The notes under the pieces: generated by a model
Database searches by the model: none
The model's input: the letters and a program-made list of their open reading frames with translations, nothing else
What the model was told of the DNA's origin: nothing
Translations under genes and position numbers: made by a program
Assembly (NCBI GenBank): GCA_900073065.1
Contig: FJOG01000006.1
Coordinates: forward strand, 397,167 to 461,166
DNA: 64,000 nucleotides
Direction: 5' to 3'
Source of the DNA: Phialocephala subalpina
Taxonomy: Eukaryota > Ascomycota > Leotiomycetes > Helotiales > Mollisiaceae
In this document: positions 23,691 through 33,226 of the stretch, in pieces
Layout: each line of letters starts with the position of its first letter
How positions within the stretch are numbered: the first letter of the stretch is position 1

Positions 23691-24387
23691 AGGCTGGGGT
23701 TTAAATGCAATTGATCAAGAAACTCTTCTTAGAATAGGAAGCAAATCTCAATGTTGCTTCTAGCAGCTTTAGATCAAATGTGGTATCTCTAACCAAACTT
23801 TTCTGAATTTGAGTCGGATACGTGAATAATTTCACACTCCATTTTCCAAAATTTTACATAAGTGTGAAATCCACCAAGTTCAGTTACAGCCTTATCCCGT
23901 GGAAATGAAAGCTGGAAATCTTTTAAAGAGTCAACCGGATCTTCGCAGCCAAACACTAAATACTCACTCTTAACAAATACGAATAGTATACCCACCCGGA
24001 CGTGATACTACCGGACTGCGGTGTCTGTGATCGAGCTGGGACCGGAAGCAAACCGGCCCCAATTCGCATTTTCTCTGCATGTATTGGCTATGCAGCTGCT
24101 ATGGCAGAATTTCCCCAATGTGGATGTTTCCAGACCTTTAGGTTAGTTTAGGGTGATAGAGTACATATAAATATGTAATCCCTCTGAGTATATCCGCGGC
24201 AGTTCAAGCTGCGAACCTTCTGCATCATAAGTTATCACGTTTGCAATCAACCACAACTATTCTTCCATAGGTCAGTAACAGATCTCTGTAACTCATTCGT
24301 TTCCAAGTCTACACTAAGAATATTTACGGACTATTCTGAACCTTCTCTAGCTTCGATAGTAATTCCGTTTGCGCAGTTTGTTACAGC
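23691..24387. promoter_or_regulatory. Upstream region of the dehydroquinase gene
   Basis: No gene is seen. A TATA-like element (CATATAAATA) lies near 24163-24171, about 220 bp before the start codon. No strong match to the activator site was found here by eye. Confidence 0.4.
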
Positions 24388-24840
24388 ATGGCGAAGAATA
24401 TACTTCTCATTAACGGCCCCAACCTCAACCTCCTTGGCGTCCGAGAACCTCACATCTACGGGCATTCTTCCCTTTCTGACGTTGAAACTACTGCGAAAAC
24501 TCTCGCCGGCACACTAGGTGTCAATATCGCAACATTCCAGTCGAATCACGAAGGCGCCATCATCGATCGCATCCACGAGGCTCGCCTAGAGAAGGTCGAT
24601 GCAATTATTATCAACCCAGGTGCCCTGACGCACACCTCTGTTGGCCTTCGAGATGCTTTGGTGGGAGTGTCAATTGGATTTATCGAGATTCATATCACGA
24701 ATGTCTTTGCAAGGGATGCCTTTCGCCATCACAGCTATTTGAGTGATAAAGCGGCGGTAGTTATGTGCGGCATGGGAGTTTTTGGATACGAAGTTGCGCT
24801 GATGCATGCCGCCAAAAATATGGCTGTTACCCCCAAGTAA
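24388..24840 (+). CDS. qa-2: Catabolic 3-dehydroquinase, type II
   Basis: Converts 3-dehydroquinate to 3-dehydroshikimate in quinate catabolism; the type II enzyme is a dodecamer. A single exon of 150 residues, normal length. The family blocks are in order: [10 protein letters not shown] at residues 8-17, the lid with Arg and the catalytic Tyr (REPHIYG), [27 protein letters not shown], the IEIHITN block with the general-acid His, and FRHHSYLSD. All key residues are present, so the product should be active. The start is the first ATG, directly before [10 protein letters not shown]. Confidence 0.97.
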   Translation: MAKNILLINGPNLNLLGVREPHIYGHSSLSDVETTAKTLAGTLGVNIATFQSNHEGAIIDRIHEARLEKVDAIIINPGALTHTSVGLRDALVGVSIGFIEIHITNVFARDAFRHHSYLSDKAAVVMCGMGVFGYEVALMHAAKNMAVTPK

Positions 24841-25373
24841 CTTTACTTAAGATAACAGCTCATCATAAATCTAAAATCATGTATACAGACTTTAATCTGA
24901 GCCGTATCGCATGGAGAAACTATCGACATCGTGATTGAATGTGAAAGTTGTGATGACTGCAGCCTCGACTGCACAATACACTCTGCGGACTTTGATATCC
25001 CCGATTAGATCAGAGACGCTATGCTCTAGCATTCTGGTATCAAATTACAAACATGGCATTCCGGCTTAGGAATGGGTATGAATACATCCGAGCCAATGAA
25101 AGTCGGTCCGCGACATCTCTTTGAACTCCACAGTATTGTCGAATATCATAGTTGATCTCACTGTAGCAATTTCTATCGGCTCCGAATCGGCCAAGCAGTG
25201 CCTTTGGATGTCAAAAGTGCTGAAATCCTGCTAAACATTGTTCCGCCTATGCTTGTCGTCCGAAGCGCTTCAGTTTTGAATATAAATAGGCCAGAACCAC
25301 ACATACCGTTCACCCTTCCATGTAACCTGACGCAAACCCCTCAAAGTCAAATATATTCAGACTCCTATTCAAA
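24841..25373. promoter_or_regulatory. Intergenic promoter region upstream of the NTF2-like gene
   Basis: A clear TATA box (TATAAATAGG) lies at 25281-25290, about 90 bp before the next start codon. A degenerate activator-like site lies at 25074-25089 (listed separately). No gene is seen. Confidence 0.5.
25074..25089. promoter_or_regulatory. Weak candidate QA-1F site
   Basis: GGGTATGAATACATCC matches 12 of 16 positions of the recalled activator consensus and is partly palindromic. It lies about 285 bp before the NTF2-like gene start. Confidence 0.25.
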
Positions 25374-26127
25374 ATGCCAGATCTCCATAGTCTTCCAATA
25401 GGATGGTTTCCTGAGAATGCCGTCCGAAACAATGGCCCCGACAGCCTCGCCATAGAGCGTTACAAGCTTCGCGAGCTGGCCGAAGGGTGGCCCTGTTACC
25501 GGTAAATTCTTCCCACTTTCAACAGCCAAGATCAAACTGATCCCTCCCAGTGATGCTTGCGAGTGGGAAAATCTCCTCTCCATTTTCCATCCCGACGCCT
25601 TCATCTACACGACTTGGACCGGACGGACACACCACAAAAGCTTCGTAGAAGTTTCCAAAGCGGGCATGGATAATGGTGCCTTCATCATGCACCGCATTCA
25701 CGGTTCCACTACAGACATCAACACTGAAGCGACCCGTGCCGTCACCAAGATGAAAGCTTCAATTACGCAGCGTTTCACCATCGACGGATGCGACGTCGAT
25801 GCCGAGAGCGATTGCCGTTTCTGCTTCTTTTTTGAGAAGGAGGCGGATGGACGGTGGCTGGCTCGTTTTGTTCGCCATTGGTATGAAAAGGATAAGCTGA
25901 TCCCTGTAGATCCAAGAAAGGTTCCGAAGATGGATGATGAGAAGCTAAGTAGGTTTCCGGTAGGGTATAGATATCTGGCTTACTGCCAGGAGGAGACTAT
26001 GAACGCGAAGGTAATGTTGGATATGCCGGGGCACCGAAGGGAGGGGAGTAGTCCCTGCGGCAAGAAACATGATCAGCTCTACATGCAGTGCAAGGCCTGG
26101 GTTGAGGGAGCCGCGGTTGAGATTTGA
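25374..26127 (+). CDS. NTF2/SnoaL-like fold protein
   Basis: Two exons, 25374-25501 and 25551-26127, with a 49-nt intron, give 234 residues. The central part ([17 protein letters not shown]...TTWTGR...FIMHRIHG) has the helix-then-strand order of the SnoaL/NTF2-like fold, with a conserved Trp and the Asp/His positions seen in small hydratases and cyclases of this fold. The N-terminus ([18 protein letters not shown]) and the C-terminal extension (Cys and His in [12 protein letters not shown]) are conserved-looking but of unknown role. The gene follows the dehydroquinase on the same strand with its own TATA box. Co-regulation with the cluster is inferred; the reaction is unknown. Confidence 0.8.
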
Positions 26128-26685
26128 AGGTCACATATTGCCCTGACGTAATGCAATCTTTAAACTGTTTACGTACGGGGTCCTTACAGAGGCGTGCACA
26201 GCGTGACTGGCCCGTAAATCCGAAGTATCCCTATAGCATATAGTGATTGACTTGTAATACTAAGGATGCGTAACAGCTTCCCCTTATCTCTATTAACTTA
26301 CTGTAATGAGTTGAGCACAAGCTCCTATTAACTGTGTAACGACTTGTTCGTATAAGGAGTTTCCTGTCGGTGGGCGTCCCGTTGGCTGTGCACTCCTTCG
26401 CAGGCCTGCCACATTGCGGCTATAGCGTACTGCGTGCGTATTATCCTCACTAGTCGTGAAGTGCGGCAGCGCTGATAACTAGCGCTCTCAATATCACGTG
26501 AATGTAATGTGTTCGTAGCATCACTGTATCGGGCTCGTACGGCTCCACCACATGCCATTCAACCTAACATTGAGATGCTCTGGTCAATATTCATCTAGAT
26601 TTATACAGCTGTTCAAATCTATCTAAGTATTAGCCGTCCGAACATCTAGATCCACCTAGATTTGTCGATGATATGTGGCACACGA
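26128..26685. other. Intergenic, convergent 3' ends
   Basis: Lies between the NTF2-like gene (+) and the FAH-family gene (-). No coding signal is seen. Confidence 0.6.
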
Positions 26686-27630
26686 TTAAGAGGAAGTGAA
26701 GTCTATTTGATTTGAGATCGTTCCAATATTACCTACCATCACTTCAACGACGTCGCCATTTACGAGCCACTTCGGATTGCTGGAGCCCAATTGAACTCCC
26801 TCGGGTCTGCGAACAGTGTCTTGTCAGTGGCATGATTCCCTAATCGGAAAACCCTCACTTACGTTCCAGTATATATCACATCCCCAGGAAGCAGCGTGGT
26901 CCCAGTTGAAAGAAACGAGATAATCTTCGCCACGCTGAAAATCAGATCATTTGTGCTTGATTCCTGCACTACCTCTCCATTGACTGCCGTCGAGATCCTC
27001 AACGCCCTCGGATCGCGAAGGACTTGTGGTGAGACAAGTCCTAGCCCAAAAGGAGCCCACCCATCAAATCCCTTTCCTAAAGCCCACTGACCTCCTCCTT
27101 TGATAACTTGCCAGTCCCGATGAGACAGGTCCATTAAGGGCTGTTATCGGCTTATATTATCAAATGCTTGAACTGATCTGTTCTCAAGCGGTAGAAATAT
27201 CTGTTCTTACGAAGAGGATGGGATTGGACGGGATCGCCATTTTCGCCTATCGATCGCCAGAAACTCGGTCCTCAATTCATTCGCATTATATTTCAGATGA
27301 ACAGACTCACTTCTCTTGCATGTTTTGCGTAATTAAGGCAAATGAATTTTATAGACCTGTAGTCCCCACGTGCCAATGGGCATAGAAGTTGACGTATTTC
27401 CTTGTATGCATGAGCTTGAGTTCTGAAACTGTGCCTTTCATTGCCTGTAAACTCACCACTGACTTCTCAGTGACGTTATACGAGCTTAGAATATTTCCTT
27501 CGATAACATTTGCTCTTGTTGATTTTGCAATATTCACGACACCAGCGTCAAGGATGGTATCTCCACAGTAGATTTTCCCATCGGTAGCAACAAATCGGAC
27601 ATGACGCTGAAAGGAACTTATTTCCCTCAC
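26686..27630 (-). pseudogene. Fumarylacetoacetate hydrolase family gene with internal deletion
   Basis: FAH-family (2-oxo-acid hydrolase/decarboxylase) gene on the minus strand. Pieces with good splice sites: 27457-27630 (VRFVATDGKIYCGD), 27311-27400 (FICLNYAKHARE, carrying the family His), 27211-27246 (AIPSNPILF), 26863-27140 (LSHRDWQ...GGGQWALGKGFD) and 26686-26806 (PEGVQLG...NGDVVEV). Between the third and fourth pieces about 75-85 residues of the usual catalytic domain are absent, including the DYE-x-EL block that supplies two metal-binding Glu. A 70-nt stretch there can be spliced in frame, giving a 232-residue product, but without that block it should not be an active metal-dependent enzyme. 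It borders the AT-rich block at 27.65 kb. Confidence 0.75.
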
Positions 27631-27650
27631 CAGTGGCCCTTGTATTTAGA

Positions 27651-28235
27651 TTTAAGCAAGTCAAATAGCATTTGTTGAAAAGCAATTGCCTCTAGTATAA
27701 GAAAGGATTACTCAATTATTTGAGTAATTATTGAATATTATTGAGTATTACTCAATTGAATAAGAGTAACAGGTTTATGACTAAGCTATTAAATAAAATA
27801 ATCAATAATTATTTAATGTTATTAAATAACCATATGACTTTGGCATATAATATTATATAAAATTTAAGTACAATAATAAATCGGAAAGTTTTCTATTCTA
27901 TATATTAAAGACTAAAGAAATCTATGATTTGAATCAAAAGAAAGCTTAAAAATTACTTTTCTTCGATATAAAACAAATTCTTAGGATCTTTTTCCCGGCA
28001 TCGGCGAAATATTCGGAGCCTAAATAAGCGAGCTACTCTATCTAATTAAGCTTACTCCTTAAGCCTTTTCGCGTATTTAACCAATTAAGCAGAGTTACCT
28101 TTGGCACGTGATTTTATTCAATAACTTATTGAATAATAATGATTATTATTAAATAGAATAAGAGTAATAATTGAGTTACTCATGAGTAGAATAACTTAAC
28201 CTATTTTCGTTATTGAGTATTATTCAATTTCTCAC
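27651..28235. repeat. AT-rich block, probable mutated mobile-element relic
   Basis: Strongly AT-rich sequence, dense in TA steps. A near-identical motif occurs near both ends in the same orientation: TTATTGAGTATTACTCAATT near 27738 and TTATTGAGTATTATTCAATT near 28209. AATAAGAGTAA is also shared (near 27759 and 28158). No coding frame is left. The pattern suits a small repeat or a RIP-mutated element. Confidence 0.6.
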
Positions 28236-28347
28236 ACTGGCAACTTGCCTCTCATTGTAGTTTACACAGATCATCAATCACGGCATCCTATACATTACTC
28301 GTATGTTGATATGATCGCAACCATGAGAGAAGCTGATTGGTTTCGGA

Positions 28348-28812
28348 TTAAAGGCGACCTTGAAATGCTTTGCCGGCTCTAAATCTAGTTCCGGCAACTT
28401 TCAAGGCCGGAAGAATTCTCTCCATTTGTCCCCTCTGTGGACCTCGCCTTAAGGTAAGGATGTCCGGTGTGTTGCCTGTCACGTGCTTACGCCCGGGACC
28501 ATGCCGGGTAATTGCAATCCGGGAGTCGAGAGCTTCAAGCGCGAAATCTACCAAGCCTTCCCGTGTTATCCTGAGCATTTACCAACCCTTGTTATGGACC
28601 GTTATACCGTATGGGCCCCCGACTAAGCCAGACTTGATTCCTCTTTGAGCGACTGTTATATTATTCACGAAAAGGCGCGAAAGATCCGCAAAGAGCATAT
28701 ACGTTCCCACTTCAACGAAACGTACTTTTGCTGGGTTGGTGGATTTGGGGACTCTAGCCCGTTTTATTACAGGATCCAGAGCCCGGTCATCATATTTGAA
28801 TTCGATCACCAC
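28348..28812 (-). pseudogene. Unidentified gene relic
   Basis: One minus-strand frame runs 28812 to 28348 with a single TAA in the middle (between the two halves at 28579). Both halves look like protein (YDDRALDPVIKRARVPKS; SGLVGGPYGITVHN). No family could be named. It lies in the decayed part of the cluster between the AT-rich block and the unknown small gene. Confidence 0.35.
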
Positions 28813-29105
28813 TCTGGGGTATCCTCACGAATTCGGAACCTGGCAAGTTTCATACACACACTATCGTTAGGACGCCGAACGGAGGCGATTATGGTAACGC
28901 TCTTCGCGAACCATTTGAGACACTTTAAGCTTAGGTTGAAATTGTCCAACTTACTGTTTCTCTCAGCTATGTGGTTGGTCGTCCCAATGTTCGCAGAATG
29001 CTGGTAAAGCTGTAACTCTAAATATCATTGCGCATATTGTGGACGTTGGCGGATACGCAGAATTAAAATTTGTGATTTGTATCTAAAATTGGAAAACATG
29101 AAAAA
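28813..29105. other. No gene seen
   Basis: Just under 300 bp of unassigned sequence. A short minus-strand frame starting MKLARFRIRED near 28860 may belong to the relic at 28348-28812, but it ends after 15 codons. Confidence 0.4.
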
Positions 29106-29551
29106 TCAAGTGACAAATAACGAGGCGACTAGTGTAAGCAGCTTCTCTTTGATGTACTCAACGACCGCATCCGGGCCACTCTCAACCTGCATCCCCTGTG
29201 GCAGCGCTACTGTCTTAATCCCTAGGACTATCTCCTTTGCCTTCGCTATGATCCTTCCAATCTCTTCGGGTGTCCACATTGATGCACAAAACTAGAACTG
29301 TTAAACAGCATATCGGCCTAAGAGGGAAGAACAAACCAACATATCAGGATTTGTCTCCCCTAGCAGCGCGGGAGCTACTTCAATGCCTTTTCATTTTTTT
29401 CTAAGCTCCGTATTCTTAAAGGTAGGGAAGGGAAGAGGAGAGGCTTACTTTCGGCGTTTGCAACGTATAAGATTGTAAATTGATCTCGCATCTCTTCGAC
29501 AACATGACCTATAAGCGTCTTTGCTCGTCTGGGGGCTGCGTTGACGGTCAT
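29106..29551 (-). CDS. Small protein of unknown family, three exons
   Basis: Exons 29449-29551, 29337-29386 and 29106-29291 splice in phase with recognisable GT-AG signals to 112 residues starting MTVNAAPRRAKTLIG. The sequence has a regular alternating strand/helix pattern (ILYVANAES, PDMLFCASMWTPEEIGRII, GIKTVALPQGMQVES, AVVEYIKEKL), so it looks like a folded alpha/beta domain. The same frame stays open upstream to about 29690 (GLQNIQDIFGFTISRE), and a further block (PTPGYTFEQERVLGPIKKG) lies beyond it in another frame. The gene may therefore be longer or 5'-truncated. I do not recognise the family. It lies just upstream of, and divergent from, the quinate dehydrogenase pseudogene. Confidence 0.5.
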
Positions 29552-29964
29552 CAATTTGAAGGTCCTAGAGGTAGAGGTATTGCGAGTCTTAAGGGCCTTC
29601 CGTTCGGGTGTTGGAGTGACTGTTTCCCTTGAAATGGTGAATCCAAATATATCTTGAATGTTTTGGAGCCCACAAGAGGTCTCTAAGTCTCAAATACCTG
29701 AGCCTTTCTTGATTGGCCCAAGTACCCGTTCTTGCTCGAATGTGTATCCCGGAGTTGGAAGACTCAGTATCTAATATTTACCCGACCTAACGGATGCAAG
29801 AGCCATAGCCAGGGGCAGAACTTTGTCAAATGATTAGTCATTCGGTAAATAATGAGTTGCTTTTAATTGAATAATACGAATGTAATAATACTCGTTCAAG
29901 TCTTGGAAGACAACTTCATTTCTATTTTTCCAGCAAGGTACCTTTGTTCCTTCCCTTACTCACC
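29552..29964. other. Possible upstream exons of the unknown gene; promoter of quinate dehydrogenase
   Basis: Contains minus-strand protein-like blocks (near 29690-29560 and 29850-29700) that could be earlier exons of the unknown gene, separated by frame changes I cannot resolve. It should also hold the promoter of the dehydrogenase gene. Confidence 0.35.
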
Positions 29965-30952
29965 ATGCACGTCACGAACTCCCAGTCTGAAGACATGTTG
30001 CAGCTTTCTTACTACCATGGAGGCACATCGATATCTTGTGACAGCAAAACCGAGCACCACGAAATATTCCTCTTCGGGAACCACATCTCGCATTCTCTAG
30101 CACCACTTCTACACACCGCATTATTTCAAAGCATGCGAGTTCCATGGACATACACGCTATCTGAAACAGATTCCCCGTCGCTTTTCCTCCCGAAGCTGAA
30201 AGCCAGCAACGTTGCAGGATGTGCTATCACAATGCCATACAAAATCACTCTCATGGAGCAAGTAGATGAAGTGACTGAAGAAGGGGAGGTGAAGGTGCCA
30301 TTAATACAGTGATGCTACAGAAGGGCCCAAATGGTCGAACTCGGTTTATTGGCACGAATACTGACTGCATCGGGGTGAGGGGTCCTTTCTCCAGAATTTT
30401 CTGCGCATTTTGGAAGAGAGTTCTGGACGACCGGGATTAGTCATAGGTGGAGGAGGAGCTTGCCGAAGTGCAGTCTACGCACTGAGAAGGTTTATGAAAA
30501 GCAGCAAGATCTATATGGTCAACCGTCTCAAGTCGGAAGCGGATTCCATCATCATGGCTTTTGAGGAGGCAGGGTTTGATGGAGAGCTGATCTTCGTTGA
30601 GTCAGTTGGGCAAGCAAGGCTGCTAGCTGCACCAGCAGTTATAGTGGATACAGTACCAGACTTCCCACCAGGGGAACTGGGTGAGATTTTGGCACGAGAG
30701 ATTGTTGAAGGGTTTTTGGGGAAAGAAAAGAAGGGCTATGTGTTAGAGATGGCGTATCATCCGAACCCTCGAACAGCGTTCTATCAGTTGGCAGTGCATG
30801 CCGGATGGAAGACTTTGCCGGGCACAGAGGCCATGGTATACCAAGGTGTCGCCCAGCAAGTTCTTTGGACGGAAACTCCAATTGCTCTGTTTGAATTGGA
30901 CGAGGCGAAGAAAGCTATTGCAGGAGGACTGCAGAGCCTTGCTGTCTTGTAA
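29965..30952 (+). pseudogene. qa-3: Quinate/shikimate dehydrogenase with two frameshifts
   Basis: NAD-dependent quinate dehydrogenase of the qa cluster (qa-3/qutB). The N-terminal substrate domain has FGNHISHSLAPLLHT and AITMPYK with the catalytic Lys. The middle has GAINTV and GTNTDCIG with the catalytic Asp. The C-terminal part has the nucleotide loop VIGGGGACRSAVYAL, VNRLKSE and LEMAYHPNPRT, and ends normally. The three parts lie in three frames: one base appears missing near 30285-30296 (before GAINTV) and another near 30370-30385 (before SFLQNF). Neither gap can be an intron, because flanking conserved residues abut. All other key residues are intact, so decay is recent or the shifts are assembly errors. 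Confidence 0.85.
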
Positions 30953-31303
30953 AAGGTCTACTTGGATTGATGATATACTTAATTTGTTGAAGAAGCCCAA
31001 TTCGAAAGTGTGGTGGTGTTTCTGCGAAAATATTAGAAGCGTACAGTTTGATCGTCGCCCAAAGCATGTAAACTCGACGTGGTTCTGTAGTTCTATCGAG
31101 AGAGATCGGAAACGATGATAACACCAATAGAAAGCCCCTGCAGGCAGGTAATATTCCGTGTTTTACTATGTGGGCTAATAGTTTCTCCTTCGAACTACAA
31201 GATTCCCATTGCTGTCTTGAATTAAAGTCTTCTCAAACTGACCCCTTTGGTTTTTCCATCGCCCTTCCTTGACCTACATCAAGAAATACTATGCAAACTC
31301 CTA
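30953..31303. other. Intergenic between dehydrogenase and permease
   Basis: Lies between the 3' ends of two convergent qa genes. Nothing is recognised. Confidence 0.5.
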
Positions 31304-32956
31304 CACGTGCGAAGCAGCCGCGACGTCTCCTTTCGCATAGACACCAACTGTACCATTCTCAATCCCAGCTCTGAATTCCTCATCAATCTCATGCAGGTTC
31401 TCCATGACGACTGCGTGTGCTTTCCACGGCTTGGTTCTGGAATCAAAAAGGAGGTCCATCTGCTCAAGCGGGACACTCTTCGTCTCTGGCAAGAGAAAGA
31501 AAACAAAAGGTATGGATAGCAGCTGGAGCGACGCGAAAAAGAACCAAACACCGTACCCATAGAGGTAAACATCTGAGGCGCGAAGCGAGCGATTATAAAA
31601 CTCCAGAACCAATTGCTACCTGCTGCTCAAGTTTGTGCAAGAGTGCGAACGTTCTGGTCAAACATCTCACTGTTGACAACCTATGGCGTCCCACTCTAGG
31701 ACGGAGTATAGAAGATCGTGTAGAGGTAGAAGAATGCCATAGCAGCGATGCCGCCAGAGCTTAATATTGAAGTTAAGTGCAGGGCCAGTTAGGCAGCAGC
31801 GATATATCCACCGACAACCCGTAGCGCCATGGATCCACCGAGTGCTCCAAATATGAGGAGTTTCCGTCGGCCCAGTTGGTCAATCATAGCCAATATCCAT
31901 ATAAAAGTCATAACAGTCTTGATGACACCAAAGATGCCTCTGGTCAGGAGTGATGTATTTGTTCCAGAAATTCCAATACTAGCAAAAACTGTAGGACTAT
32001 AGTAGTTGATGGCATTGATTCTGCCAGAAAAACAAGGTTGCGCCGAGAAACAGTCGTCATTGAACCTTCTTATTTGCGTAGACCTCCTAGAATAGAGCCC
32101 AAAACCCCAACCCGATAGTAGATGCTTGTAGTTCAATAGCTTGATCGATCTGAGCAATCTCTTCTCGGAGGTAGATGTGGTCTTGGTTTAGACCCCGAAG
32201 GCGAGCAAGGGTAGCGAGACCTTTTTTGCGTTGATTGTTGTGGATCAGCCACCGTGGAGATTCAACGAGGAAGAATGTTCCAATCGTGAGGAGTCCGGGA
32301 GGCGCCAGCTGAATGGCAAATGGAGTGAGTCACTGCGAGTGTCCTGGAATTATAGTCCTGTTTACAGCGTACTATCGACTGTTACTTTTAGTCGTACCTT
32401 AAAGTCAGAGGAGAGGTTATGTTCATCCAAAATCTAACCAATGCACCGCTCTGCTATCCAATTTCCCACATGCCAACGAGTCGACCTCGAATAGCAGGTG
32501 GCGAAATCTCTGATATGTAAATAGGGATGAGATTGGAGATAGCACCAACGCCGAGCCAGCAATAGCACGACCGCCGTAGATGAGGCCAAGTCCTCGATTT
32601 GTATCAGCTCCTAGCATAAGCCTAGCCCTAAAGAGAAAAAGAAGGGAGAATATGCCAAGGCTAATTCGTCGACCAAGATAGTGTCCAACGGGATAGGCGG
32701 CAAAAGCGCCGAAGAAAGCCTCGGCTTGATAGGTGGAAACAATGCTGGCGGAGATAGTGTTCAGTTCGTGTGTAGGTAAGAGTGTCAAGCCAAACTCCTT
32801 CTTGAAAGACGCCAGGGCCAAGATGCCCCTGATGAAGGCACCATCATAGCCGATTGTTGCTGCTCCAGCAGATGTAACGGCGGCGTAAAAGTAGACCCTG
32901 AAGTTGTAAACTTCCTTAGATGTTGAACGATCTTCAGTCTTCGTGAAGAATCCCAT
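31304..32956 (-). pseudogene. qa-y: Quinate permease, multiply disrupted
   Basis: Major-facilitator sugar-porter-type quinate permease (qa-y/qutD). The N-terminus is intact (EDRSTSKEVYNFRVY, then TM1 with IGYDGAFI, and GHYLGRR). A frame change occurs near 32550 (AIAG into [12 protein letters not shown] in the next frame), followed by a TAG in place of Trp (WEIG*QSG). A later piece covers RINAINYYSPTVF...QLGRRKLL. Then PS*SGTP*VVNSEMF carries two TAG where Trp is expected, and a TGA follows in AQT*AAGSNW. Another one-base shift falls in the MFTSMG/YGVWFFF region before the C-terminal LPETKSVPLEQMD. The Trp-to-TAG changes are G-to-A on the coding strand, as RIP or deamination would produce; the indels need another cause. 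Confidence 0.88.
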
Positions 32957-33226
32957 GGGAATGAAAGCCGGGCATTAACGCTGTTGATGGTTGGAGTGAG
33001 TAGGACTGGGATAAAGTCATAAGAGGGTGTAAACGAGGGTGTTAAATTCACATGCGGGGCCAATTTAGAGAATATGGGATACATTTTAGCTCCCTCTAAT
33101 CAATATTAGCTAACAAAATATACATCTTTGACAACAAACAATATGATCAGTGGCATCAGGGCTCATTTCACTGTCTTTGGGCGGTCGCGAGAAGATGCAT
33201 CCTTTTCTCGTCCGTTTCGCTTCGGC

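Noticed and set aside
33001..33016. GGATAA half-site before the permease
   Set aside because: Only one half matches; about 10/16 overall, no better than chance.
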